Source of the DNA: Gemmatimonadota bacterium
Lineage (GTDB): Bacteria; Latescibacterota; UBA2968; UBA8231
DNA: 64,000 bases
Assembly (NCBI GenBank): GCA_009841115.1
Contig: VXML01000034.1
Location: 144,821-208,820 of the forward strand
Direction of reading: 5' to 3'
The position numbers were made by a program, and so were the translations under genes. Position 1 is the stretch's first letter; every line of letters starts with the position of its first letter. The notes beneath the pieces are model-generated. The model made no database searches. It was not told where the DNA came from and worked only from the letters and a program-made list of their open reading frames with translations. This document shows positions 34,594-43,171 of the stretch, in pieces.

Positions 34594-36832
34594 TCACGCT
34601 CAAGGAGATGCGGCGTAAGGGACGTATTTTGCGCTCGATCGTTGCGTAGTAATACTGCAGCGCATTATCCACCCGCAGGTTGATCTGCAAGGGGCCTAGC
34701 TTGCGGCTCAACTGTACATCAAGCAAGTAAATGGGCACATAGTCGCGCCCGCACTCGGCAAACAGGCCGGATACCCGTTCAAAACGGCTTAGGTGTTGGA
34801 AGTTTATCCGCCCACTCGTGGGGCCGCGCTTCCCTTGGAGGCCCAGATTGAGGACGTGGCGCGACCGGTAAGGCAGCGGTGCCTGATCGCCATAGTCGCC
34901 GTGACAATAAGGCGGCAGCACTTGGTCCGCATCGAGAAATTCCACGCCATCGACCAAGGTATAAGCCGCCCTAGCCCCTAGGCCCAGCGGCAAGGCGACC
35001 AAGAGCTCGCTTTCAAACCCGCCGACCCGCGCCTGCGCCAAGTTCATAAAGCGGGCTATGGGCACGGTCCCTCCAGCATAGGGGTCTGGACGCGCCTCGA
35101 TGAATCCCCGGTATTCGTTCCAAAACAGCGCCATATCCAAGGCCAACCACTTTGTCAGTTCCTGCTTGATCCCCACCTCGCTAGACCAAGCCCGTTCAGG
35201 ATCCAAGGCCGGATTAGGACAGACGCGGATACCAGAGGCTTCGGCCTGGGAAAAGACTTCAATCACCGCAGGCACGCGAAAGCCCCGACCGATCGAAGCC
35301 CGCAGCGCGGTCGCCTCCGACAGCCGGTAGGAAAAGCCGGTCTGGGGACTAAATTCCCCAGTGCTTTTACTCGCGACCGACGGCACCCCGCACGGCCCTT
35401 CTGCCAACCCAGAGGCATCAGAAAGCCGACTCCAGTCATAGCGCAACCCGACTGTCCACTCGGCCAGCGGACTGATTTCGTACACGCCTTGGGCGTAGCT
35501 AGAGGCGGTCATCAGGGAGCGCACGCCGAGAAAATCGCTGGGCGAGCGCACCAGATCAGCTATCCCGGCCAACCCCAGCGTCCAATTCCAACTGCCCAAT
35601 CCCGTGTAGTCGAACTGACCTTCGCCCGAAATTTTGTGACCAGTCGAAGCCAAGCCTCCAGCCGCCGCGTTGTTGGTAAAATCCGTTAGGTAATACCCCG
35701 TCTTAAGTCGGTAGCCTAACTCGCTGTGTACCAGTCGATAATACTCGGAATTGAGATGCAGTTTCCACGAGACGGTATGGGCCGGTGCGTCGTTTTTGGG
35801 CACAGCCAGCGGACGGCTGCGGTCGCGCCACTGGATGAAAACCCCGTGGTCGTCCAGTGCCCAGTTGCCCATCACGCGCCAATAGCTCGTCGGCGAAAAG
35901 CGATGCACTGCCTTGGCGTAGAGATGGTAGCGGCGGCCATCGCCGTTTTGATGATAGCCGGTGCCCCGGTTGTGCCCCCCGCTCAGCGCCAAACCGGTCC
36001 GGCCCAAGACGCGATTGTGGCTTACGTCAAACCCGACAAAGTGCATCGGGGACTCGCGCCAGCGCCACTGGCTATACGCCGGTTGGCTATACAACCCACT
36101 GAGCAGCCGAAAGCGGGTGCCCGGCTCACGCGCCGGATCGCGGGTAAGCACGTTGATTACCCCGCCCAAAGCCCCCGTGCCGTACAGAGCCGAACCAGCC
36201 CCTTTGACCACCTCCACGCGCTCGACTTGCTGCAAGGGCACGGCATCCCACTTGATGTCGCCTATATCCGACGACAGCATGGGAAATCCATCCACCAGCA
36301 TCAGCAGCCGACTGCCCGTACCGCGACTGTACCCGCTCGACCCGCGGACGACGGGCTGGCTACCTACTTGACTGATGCCCGAGACATAGCGCAGGGGACC
36401 GGTCAGCGAGAAGGCGTTGTGATCGGCGATACGCTCGGCATCGGCTACTGAGATGCTAATGGGGGCTTGAGCAAAGGTTTGGGAGCGGCGGGCAGCGGAG
36501 ACGACTAGCTCGGGAACTTCGACGGCCGTAGGTTCGAGGGCGACGACGCGCCCCTCCTCCCCGGGCACAACGCCGCGTAGCGTGTGCGAGCGATAGCCAA
36601 TATGCGAACAAAGCAGGTCGTATTGGCCGGGCGGCAAGCCCTCGACCCGGCAGTAGCCCTCTTCGTTGGCGTACCCTCCAAATTCCGTCCCCAGCACCGC
36701 CAACGTCGCGCCGGGCAGTGGAGTTTGGTCGCTGGCGTCGAAGACGCGGACGACAATATCAGCGGCCGAGCTCGGCCAGCAATTCAGCAGGCAAAGCGCG
36801 CTCGCATAGAGCAGTGCTAAGCTCGGTCTCAT
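34580..36832 (-). CDS. TonB-dependent outer-membrane receptor with N-terminal CarboxypepD_reg-like domain
   Basis: 750 residues. A signal peptide (LALLYASALCLLNCWPSSAA) is followed by a carboxypeptidase-regulatory beta-sandwich domain (about 27-110). Next comes a plug with VVRGSSGYSRGTGSRLLMLV and VEVVKGAGSALYGTGALGGV, then a 22-strand barrel ending in an aromatic-poor SVNGTL. Such receptors import siderophores, cobalamin or oligosaccharides with energy from TonB-ExbBD (not present here). A sugar-type kinase is the next gene, hinting at a carbohydrate. Its first 74 bases overlap the end of an upstream lipoprotein gene, and no clear Shine-Dalgarno is seen. Confidence 0.9.
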   Translation of the reverse strand: MRPSLALLYASALCLLNCWPSSAADIVVRVFDASDQTPLPGATLAVLGTEFGGYANEEGYCRVEGLPPGQYDLLCSHIGYRSHTLRGVVPGEEGRVVALEPTAVEVPELVVSAARRSQTFAQAPISISVADAERIADHNAFSLTGPLRYVSGISQVGSQPVVRGSSGYSRGTGSRLLMLVDGFPMLSSDIGDIKWDAVPLQQVERVEVVKGAGSALYGTGALGGVINVLTRDPAREPGTRFRLLSGLYSQPAYSQWRWRESPMHFVGFDVSHNRVLGRTGLALSGGHNRGTGYHQNGDGRRYHLYAKAVHRFSPTSYWRVMGNWALDDHGVFIQWRDRSRPLAVPKNDAPAHTVSWKLHLNSEYYRLVHSELGYRLKTGYYLTDFTNNAAAGGLASTGHKISGEGQFDYTGLGSWNWTLGLAGIADLVRSPSDFLGVRSLMTASSYAQGVYEISPLAEWTVGLRYDWSRLSDASGLAEGPCGVPSVASKSTGEFSPQTGFSYRLSEATALRASIGRGFRVPAVIEVFSQAEASGIRVCPNPALDPERAWSSEVGIKQELTKWLALDMALFWNEYRGFIEARPDPYAGGTVPIARFMNLAQARVGGFESELLVALPLGLGARAAYTLVDGVEFLDADQVLPPYCHGDYGDQAPLPYRSRHVLNLGLQGKRGPTSGRINFQHLSRFERVSGLFAECGRDYVPIYLLDVQLSRKLGPLQINLRVDNALQYYYATIERKIRPLRRISLSVNGTL

Positions 36833-37271
36833 GGTCCAATACAGCGAAGTTGACTTCGATATCTATGTCAGAGACAACCTCCCCGGGGCCGACTTCTACC
36901 GGCGAGGGGAAGTCGGCGTCAGGCAGGTAATAACAGCCCAAAAGCGAGGTAAGATCCCAGAACTGATCCTCTTGGCGCCAAGCCACGACAATCCACTGAT
37001 ATACGCCTTCTCCATCTAAGGGAACGAAATAGTCGTACGACTCGACCCCGAGCGCGACTTCGGTGTCCCAGCCGTTGATTCTAAAAAAATCAGCCAGCGA
37101 AGCAGGCGGCTCGCGATAGACGGCCACAGCTACCTGACCCACATTCGCGGGCCACTCGCCGACAAAGTGCAGCCGACCGGCGATCCCGGTCTGCCTAGTG
37201 GCCTCGGCATCGAGACCGCGGTCGCAGCCCCAGCACCAGGCTAGGGCCGCGACCAAACACCAAAACGGCAC
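36759..37271 (-). CDS. Putative lipoprotein of unknown function
   Basis: 170 residues with a GTG start at 37271. A short signal peptide has a possible lipobox (WCWGC, Cys near residue 16). The body is rich in aromatic residues and acids, with likely beta-strands (QVAVAVYREPP, YDYFVPLDGEGVYQWIVVAW) and a DIDIEVNFAVL strand. A fibronectin or transthyretin-like beta fold is possible but not recognised. It ends 74 bases inside the TonB receptor gene and follows the Ala-rich lipoprotein by 6 bases, so the three may form one outer-membrane complex. Confidence 0.6.
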   Translation of the reverse strand: MPFWCLVAALAWCWGCDRGLDAEATRQTGIAGRLHFVGEWPANVGQVAVAVYREPPASLADFFRINGWDTEVALGVESYDYFVPLDGEGVYQWIVVAWRQEDQFWDLTSLLGCYYLPDADFPSPVEVGPGEVVSDIDIEVNFAVLDHETELSTALCERALPAELLAELGR

Positions 37272-37277
37272 GGCCTA

Positions 37278-37802
37278 CTAGCCAGCAGCAGCGGCAGCCT
37301 CGGCGGCAGCAGCGGCAGCAGCCGAGACTTCGGCGACGTCAAATTCTGCGCCGTTAATGGTTATCGTCCCGGTAGCAGAAAGGCCGTCGGTGCCGACCGA
37401 AAGCTGCATATCGAGTACCAACTCGGCCTCATGTGATCCGGAAAGGGTAACTTCCCCGCTCAGCGGAATGGGCGTCTGATCCAAGCCGACACTCAAGGCA
37501 CCGTTGGCTATCAACTCGCCATCGGGTGAATACTCGTTCAACGTCCAATCGTTACCTGAGATCTCCACCGAACCGCCGCCTGCCCCCGGCACCGACGTCG
37601 TACCGGGAACTAGCGCGGCGAAGAAGATATTCGTAAAAGCGGTGACCACCGTACCGTATAAGCCGACGATTTCAGGCGTTATCTCAGCCGCCGCCGGCTC
37701 GGGCTCTACGGGCGCGGCTTCGTCGTCGTCGCCACCACAGGCGACCAGCACCAGAGCACCGCACAGGACCAAGGCCGTGGTTTTATCCAGCCATTTGCGC
37801 AT
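37278..37802 (-). CDS. Lipoprotein with Ala-rich C-terminal tail
   Basis: 174 residues. A signal peptide with lipobox LVLVAC (Cys about 22) is followed by GGDDDEAAPVEPEPAAAE, an acidic Pro/Ala linker. A beta-rich body follows, with repeated Thr/Gly/Ser strands (GSVEISGNDWTLNEY, LSGEVTLSGSHEAELVLD). The last 20 residues are mostly Ala and Glu from repeated GCC/GCT/GCG codons. GGAGGATAG lies upstream of the ATG. Function unknown; the position before another lipoprotein and a TonB receptor suggests an outer-membrane partner. Confidence 0.75.
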   Translation of the reverse strand: MRKWLDKTTALVLCGALVLVACGGDDDEAAPVEPEPAAAEITPEIVGLYGTVVTAFTNIFFAALVPGTTSVPGAGGGSVEISGNDWTLNEYSPDGELIANGALSVGLDQTPIPLSGEVTLSGSHEAELVLDMQLSVGTDGLSATGTITINGAEFDVAEVSAAAAAAAEAAAAAG

Positions 37803-37876
37803 GATACTATCCTCCTAAAGGAATTACGTGCGCCAAGCGTCTGCCTGACGCACAGGATGGTAAATAGTTGCCTCGC

Positions 37877-38983
37877 TCAAGAAGCAGTTTCGCTTCCCCG
37901 AACGTAGCGCACCAGAGCTTTTTCGTCCAGCGCGCAGCCCAGTCCCGGCTGCATGGGCGTAGGTACGTACCCATCGACAAAAGGAATCGGCTCGACAATT
38001 AGATCGTCTTCGCGAGTCCAACTCCCGACAAAATCCGAAGCCATCGTGCAGTTGGGCGCAGCCGCGGCCGCGTGGACGTACGCGGTATCGACAATGCCCA
38101 GGTCGTTGCCCGAGCCGTGCCAGCAGCGCAGGCCCGCTGCGGCTGCTACGGCCGCGTTCTTCTGAAAGCCCACGAGGCTGCCGCCCAAATTCAGGCAATC
38201 GACGACCTCGGCCTTGATGGCGCGGATGATCGCCGGCCCACTCCCCACATGCATGGCCACCGGCAGGTTGATCGCCTCGTGTATCTGAATGTAGCCTTCC
38301 AAGTCGGACTTAGGGATAGGATCCTCAAAGACCTCGACATTGCCCACGGCCTCTAGCTGCTGCGCCAGTTCGATGGTCTGCTCGGCCGTGTGGAAGCGCT
38401 CGTTGGGATCGACCGTCACCTTGAAATCCACGCCGCCGACCTCGCGCATGGCCTGAAGCCTCTCGACCATCGGCTCCTCGATCTTGCACTTGATCTTGAC
38501 GCCTTTGAACCCGTGCTCAAGCGCCCGCTCGACTGCCCGCTTGCCGTCTTCCGGCGTCTGATGCCCCATCCAATAGTCGGCCCGCACCCGGTCGCGCACC
38601 GCGCCGCCCAGCAGCGCGTGTACCGGCATTTGGCGAGCCTTGCCCACCAAGTCGAAGATCGCCATCTCAAAAGCGTCGTACGCCGGCCCGGCCCCCACCG
38701 TCGGTAGTTCCTCCGTACCGTCGTGCCGAGCAGCGAAAATATCCTGCAAGGTCAGTTGCTCGGGATCTTTGCCCAAAAGCTGGGCCGCCCCTTCCCGGAC
38801 CTGTTCTATTGGCACGCCGCGGCCAGTCTCACCTAGGCCCACCAACTCGGTATCCGTATTCAGGCGCACAATGTGTTTGGGCACTTGGTCCCACCCGGTC
38901 TCGGCGACGCATTCCGGGCTATGCACTCGCCCGGGGATCGTCGGCACCACCACGGTCCAAATATCGACAGACGTTATTTTCAT
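37877..38983 (-). CDS. Enolase-superfamily (MR/MLE-like) protein with atypical metal site
   Basis: 368 residues. The start is ATG at 38983, overlapping the M42 stop (ATGA); earlier in-frame starts lie inside that gene. N-terminal capping domain, then barrel with KIKCK (the K-x-K acid/base pair), VTVDPNE (first metal Asp) and FEDPIPKSD (second metal Glu). At the third ligand, where relatives have PIxxDE or an MGEN-like Glu, this protein reads PVAMHVG. A late WHGSGND carries the strand-7 His. Likely a dehydratase or epimerase of sugar or amino acids if active. Confidence 0.82.
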   Translation of the reverse strand: MKITSVDIWTVVVPTIPGRVHSPECVAETGWDQVPKHIVRLNTDTELVGLGETGRGVPIEQVREGAAQLLGKDPEQLTLQDIFAARHDGTEELPTVGAGPAYDAFEMAIFDLVGKARQMPVHALLGGAVRDRVRADYWMGHQTPEDGKRAVERALEHGFKGVKIKCKIEEPMVERLQAMREVGGVDFKVTVDPNERFHTAEQTIELAQQLEAVGNVEVFEDPIPKSDLEGYIQIHEAINLPVAMHVGSGPAIIRAIKAEVVDCLNLGGSLVGFQKNAAVAAAAGLRCWHGSGNDLGIVDTAYVHAAAAAPNCTMASDFVGSWTREDDLIVEPIPFVDGYVPTPMQPGLGCALDEKALVRYVRGSETAS

Positions 38984-40044
38984 GGGATAAAACTCGCCTT
39001 TCCATCGACGGTTAACGCGAACTCCGCCAATAACTGTGCGGTGTGATCCAAGTCCTCTAAGGACGCGATCTCGACCGGCGTGTGCATGTAGCGTTGCGGC
39101 ACGCTGACTAAGCCAGTGGCCACCCCGGCCCGACTGAGCTGGATGGCGTTGGCGTCCGTGCCTGTACCTCCTGGCTCGGCTTGGATTTGATAGGGAATTT
39201 TCTTCTTTTCTGCCACCTGCACCAGCCGCTCGTACACGACCGGGCTGGCGTTGGCCCCGCGCAAAATGACCGGCCCCCCGCCCAGCTTGCACTCGCCGAC
39301 TTGGCGCTTATCGATATCTGGATGGTCCGTCGCCCAAGTAACATCCACGGCAATGCCAACCAACGGATCGACTCCGTACGCACTGGTCTTGGCTCCCCGC
39401 AACCCCACTTCCTCCTGCACGGTGGCCACCGCATATACCGCAGCGCGGCACTTGCGCTTGGCGCGACTCACCCGCAGCAGCGCCTCGGCAACCACCCAGG
39501 CACCGGCCTTATTGTCGATTCCCCGCGACACCACCAGCCCATTGCGCAGCTCTTCAAAGTTGGCATCGTAGGTCGCCGGGTCACCAATAGCCACCAGTTG
39601 CTTCGCCTCGTCCGCATTTGCCGCGCCGATATCGATCCACAAGTCGTGTTTGTCCGGTACTTTGGTGCGATCCGCTGCCTTCATCAGGTGGATGGGCTTT
39701 TTGCCCAGTACGCCCAAGACCGTCCCTTGCGCCGTGTGAATGCGCACCTTGCGGCCCGGCACGATCTGCAAGTCAAAGCCGCCGATGGTGTCAAAGTACA
39801 GATAGCCTTTGTCGTCGATGTAAACGATTTGGAAACCCAACTCGTCGGCGTGCCCGGCGAACATTATCTTGGGGCCGCCAGCCTCATTGTGGACGCCGAT
39901 GGTATTGCCGTGGACATCGACTTCGACGCGGTCGGCGTACTTTGCCACCGCGTCCTTCCACACTGCCCGGACCGGCCCTTCGTAACCCGAAGGACCAGGG
40001 GCACTGAGTAAATCAACGAGAAATCGCTTGGATGCTGGACGCAT
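38980..40044 (-). CDS. M42-family aminopeptidase (glutamyl aminopeptidase/endoglucanase-like)
   Basis: 354 residues from the ATG at 40044, 6 bases after AGAAGGAG. Co-catalytic metal site: His65 and Asp67 (AGHADELGF), Asp177 (SRGIDNKAG), catalytic Glu211-Glu212 (VQEEVGLRG), Asp234 and a C-terminal HTPVEIAS His. M42 enzymes form large tetrahedral aminopeptidases that trim peptides in the cytoplasm. Here it lies between a sodium symporter and an enolase-family gene, with 10 bases to the former. It may cleave an imported peptide-like compound. Confidence 0.9.
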   Translation of the reverse strand: MRPASKRFLVDLLSAPGPSGYEGPVRAVWKDAVAKYADRVEVDVHGNTIGVHNEAGGPKIMFAGHADELGFQIVYIDDKGYLYFDTIGGFDLQIVPGRKVRIHTAQGTVLGVLGKKPIHLMKAADRTKVPDKHDLWIDIGAANADEAKQLVAIGDPATYDANFEELRNGLVVSRGIDNKAGAWVVAEALLRVSRAKRKCRAAVYAVATVQEEVGLRGAKTSAYGVDPLVGIAVDVTWATDHPDIDKRQVGECKLGGGPVILRGANASPVVYERLVQVAEKKKIPYQIQAEPGGTGTDANAIQLSRAGVATGLVSVPQRYMHTPVEIASLEDLDHTAQLLAEFALTVDGKASFIP

Positions 40045-40054
40045 AAATCTCCTT

Positions 40055-41518
40055 CTATTCAGATGTCGCTGGTTTACAGCAGGCACCAATGGCGCAGACC
40101 GCCACGTTGACGACGAGACCAATCACCCCGGCGTGAAAGCCCCAGATCATCGGTTTGCCCCCGAAGGTCAACCCCAGCGCCACTGCCAGCCCGCACACCA
40201 TACCGAGCAGCGCCGTCTGCGCCGATAGCCGCTTCCAGTACAGTCCCAGAAAAAAGCACGGCACAACTTGGATCAAGACCTCGAACTTCAGCTCCAGCAG
40301 CCGCACCAAAGTCGCATCGGTGCCAATCGCCACCGCGACCAGCACGGCGACGATGACCCACGAGCAGATCTTGCCCACCTTCGTCAGCTCAGCCTCAGTG
40401 GCCTGCGGCCGGAAGTACGGCAGGTAAATGTCCTTGGTGAACATCGACGAGATCGACAACAGCGCCGAATCCGCAGTGGACATCAGCGCCGCCAACACCG
40501 CAGCAAAAATCGCCACCACCAGCCAGTAGCCCAGCGCAGATTCGCCCATCACCAGCGCACAGAGCCGGGCCAGCACTTGGTCGCTTTCGGTTTTGGTCAG
40601 ATTCAGATCGGGCAACACCACCACGGCCGTCAAGCCGCACACCAAGGCCACCAAAGTAGTAGTCAGCGGCATAAAGGCCATCAGGGTCAACGAGCGCTTG
40701 AGCACTGCGACCGAGCGGCTGGCGTACAGCCGTTGGATCGCCTGCGGGTAAATAGCCGCCCCGCAGCCCAACAGCAGCACGTAGCTGATCCACTTGTTGG
40801 CCCCCTCTAGGCTCGGCGCTTGGACTTTTGACGGATCCATTTCGCTCAGTTGGGCCACCACATGCCCCAGGCCCCCACCTAATTTCTGCGGAATGAGAAA
40901 GACCAAAATACCGAAGCCCAACAGCAGCACACCTCCCTGCATCATATCCGTCCACGCTACCGAGCGCATCCCCCCCAAGGTCTCATAGATGACCATGATC
41001 ACCGCCAAGCCGATAATGCCGTAGCTGCCGGGGACTGCGCCATCGGTGATTCCCTCGACGGCCGCGCCCATCGCCTTGAGCTGGGCCAGTGCGTAGTTGC
41101 CCAGCGCGTAGATCATCAAGATCGTGCTCAGCAGCGTCAGCACCGACGAGCGGAAGCGGTGCGTAATGTAGTCGCCAGGGGTGATAAACCCCTCTTTGCG
41201 CGCCAGTGTGACCAAGCGCGGGGCAAAGAGCATGTAGCCGACGATAACCGAGAACATAAAGAGCACCGACGCCGTCCACCCAAAGCCAATGCGATAGGCC
41301 GTGCCCGTGTAGCCAAAGAGAGTGTTGCCGCTGTACTGGGTCGCATAGAGCGTCAAAAAGAGCACCAGCAGGCCCATCGAGCGCCCTGCTAGATAGAAGT
41401 CGGCCATGCTGTTGGAGCGGCGGCGCGTGCGCGCAATCCACCCCACGCCGATCATCGAGACCAAGTACAGCCCCACCGCGATGAGCGCGCCCGGACCAAA
41501 CACCATGCCGCCCATCAC
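40055..41518 (-). CDS. Sodium:solute symporter (SSS family)
   Basis: 487 residues with about 13 membrane helices. The N-terminal GTG at 41518 overlaps the upstream stop, and an in-frame ATG lies at 41515; GAGGAGGAAG precedes both. SSS features: RTRRRSNSMADFYLAGRSMG, YATQYSGNTLFGYTGTAYRIG, and TADSALLSISSMFTKDIYLPYF, which bears the Na2-site Ser residues. It imports a small organic solute (sugar, amino acid, pantothenate-like) driven by Na+. Pairs with the small membrane protein just upstream. Confidence 0.92.
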   Translation of the reverse strand: MMGGMVFGPGALIAVGLYLVSMIGVGWIARTRRRSNSMADFYLAGRSMGLLVLFLTLYATQYSGNTLFGYTGTAYRIGFGWTASVLFMFSVIVGYMLFAPRLVTLARKEGFITPGDYITHRFRSSVLTLLSTILMIYALGNYALAQLKAMGAAVEGITDGAVPGSYGIIGLAVIMVIYETLGGMRSVAWTDMMQGGVLLLGFGILVFLIPQKLGGGLGHVVAQLSEMDPSKVQAPSLEGANKWISYVLLLGCGAAIYPQAIQRLYASRSVAVLKRSLTLMAFMPLTTTLVALVCGLTAVVVLPDLNLTKTESDQVLARLCALVMGESALGYWLVVAIFAAVLAALMSTADSALLSISSMFTKDIYLPYFRPQATEAELTKVGKICSWVIVAVLVAVAIGTDATLVRLLELKFEVLIQVVPCFFLGLYWKRLSAQTALLGMVCGLAVALGLTFGGKPMIWGFHAGVIGLVVNVAVCAIGACCKPATSE

Positions 41519-41754
41519 TCTTCCTCCTCGGCATTAATCCAGTAGCGGTGGATCACAAAAGCCGTCCAAGCGGCCAACAGCAGCACCGCCCCCAGCGACA
41601 CCGCCACCCACAACGGGAAGCCCAACACCAGCGGCCCCCGATACCCTTCGGGCCAGTACCAGGGAACGGCCAGCGCGTAAAGCAGCAAATAGACGATCCA
41701 GACGTAGCCGACCTTGCGCGGCTCAGAGACGAGTTGTTCTTGAGAATCATTCAT
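41515..41754 (-). CDS. Small two-helix membrane protein, symporter partner
   Basis: 79 residues from the ATG at 41754. Two hydrophobic segments (VWIVYLLLYALAVPWYW and WVAVSLGAVLLLAAWTAFV) precede an acidic tail. Small proteins of this type (DUF3311/DUF4212-like) are often encoded beside SSS symporters and are thought to aid them. Its stop overlaps the symporter start, supporting a joint role. Confidence 0.7.
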   Translation of the reverse strand: MNDSQEQLVSEPRKVGYVWIVYLLLYALAVPWYWPEGYRGPLVLGFPLWVAVSLGAVLLLAAWTAFVIHRYWINAEEEE

Positions 41755-41839
41755 AATGAGCAAATCAAAGCGCAGACACCGGAGTTGACAAGGCCGCTTC
41801 CGCAATTGGAGCGAGGCGACCGTTGTGCCGGACCTAGTC

Positions 41840-43015
41840 CTAAATCCTGTCGAAAGGCACTGTACTCGCCCCCTGCGGCCGGGGTCCAGTGGGACGGATG
41901 GGCATGTTTTCAGGGGCCTGATATTGCACGTCCAAATGCGGTGTCTCCAGCCGTATATGGCCCTGGTGACGCGAATCCATCAGGGCGTCCAGACCGCCGC
42001 TTACCAGCAGGGTGCGCTCCACCGGGTACTGCGGCTGACCCGTGAGAAACATCTCCTGGATATTGAGGCCCAAGTAGCTGAAGTGGGGATAGGGCGGCCC
42101 GTGCAAGCGCAGGCCCGTGGCCTGTACCTGGCCGTTGACGCGGGCCGCGTACGACCATTCCTCAACGTACCCGTTCAACTGCAGCAGGGCGGCTTTGAAT
42201 CCATCCCTGTATTCCAGCAGAAAGGCCGCTGGATTTTCGCAGGCCTCCTCCATGGGTTCGGCCGAGGTTTTGCCGACGGCCGCGGCCGCGGCGGCCAACT
42301 CGCGTGACCACAGGCCATCGGCACCGGCCTGCCACACGGCCTCGCCCTCCAAACACTGCACGGCCGCCAGACCTGTCTCTCCGCCCCGACGCCGCTCGAC
42401 CATGGCCTGCAGGCCCTCAAAGCCGTGATAGCCGTAGGACTCAATGCCACCAAAGCTGAGCATGAGGGCGTCTTCGATGGGGGCATCCCGCTCGTGTTCG
42501 AGCCAAGGGTCGCGCCAGCCCAAGGGCACTGAAGAGCCAGCCATAAAGGGGACGTTCAGCTCCACTGCCCGGTCGTACATCCACTTGGCGTCGCTCCAGT
42601 TGTAGGACAGGTGCTTGTCGCTGAACACTGGCACCGAGCGGCCGGAGGTGGCCATAACGCCGCAGATCTGTTCAAAGAAAAAGCGCCGGGGATACAGGTG
42701 CTGGCCCTTCTCGTTGAAGGCGTACGTGCCGTGTTCGCCAATGGAAATCACGCCATCGACGGCCAATTTGTCGCCACCCAGACACAGAGCCGCGGGGATA
42801 CTCTGATACACGGGTATATCGTATTCTTTGGATACTTGTAGGCCGATATCATTGTCGGGTATCTGATCCAGGTACATGGAGGCGATATCCACCTGCGGCT
42901 CCTGCATGCCCTCGTCAGTAGGAAAACCCTTGATGAACTTGCCGACAATGACGTCGGCGTGTGCTGGGACGCGGTATTCGGTGATAACGGCGGCGATCTT
43001 TTTGCGCTGGGCCAT
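41840..43015 (-). CDS. Conserved-looking protein of unknown family, Gfo/Idh-like in outline
   Basis: 391 residues from the ATG at 43015, with AGAGAGG upstream. No signal peptide. The N-terminus KIAAVITEYRVPAHADVIVG looks like a Rossmann strand-helix, yet there is no GxGxxG. VFSDKHLSYNW followed by VPFMAGSSVPLG resembles the EKP-loop region of Gfo/Idh proteins. The rest has LEYRDGFKAALLQLNGYVEE, similar to a substrate-binding beta sheet. I cannot assign a family. It precedes the symporter cluster by 85 bases on the same strand and is divergent from an oxidoreductase. Confidence 0.6.
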   Translation of the reverse strand: MAQRKKIAAVITEYRVPAHADVIVGKFIKGFPTDEGMQEPQVDIASMYLDQIPDNDIGLQVSKEYDIPVYQSIPAALCLGGDKLAVDGVISIGEHGTYAFNEKGQHLYPRRFFFEQICGVMATSGRSVPVFSDKHLSYNWSDAKWMYDRAVELNVPFMAGSSVPLGWRDPWLEHERDAPIEDALMLSFGGIESYGYHGFEGLQAMVERRRGGETGLAAVQCLEGEAVWQAGADGLWSRELAAAAAAVGKTSAEPMEEACENPAAFLLEYRDGFKAALLQLNGYVEEWSYAARVNGQVQATGLRLHGPPYPHFSYLGLNIQEMFLTGQPQYPVERTLLVSGGLDALMDSRHQGHIRLETPHLDVQYQAPENMPIRPTGPRPQGASTVPFDRI

Positions 43016-43171
43016 GGTTGCCTCTCTATTGTTGGATTGTCTCTCTAGTTGCTGGATCAAGATAGTATCCCGGCGGATGTCCGCAATCATCGGCCGCATT
43101 TACTTCGTTGGTCTATTTGGTCTATATATACTGTTAAAACCACATAAAATTAAGTCGCAGGAGATTCTTCA

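Noticed and set aside
37837..37851. GCGTC-TGCCT-GACGC hairpin between lipoprotein and enolase-family genes
   Set aside because: Perfect but short stem with no T-run on either strand; not supported as a terminator or riboswitch.
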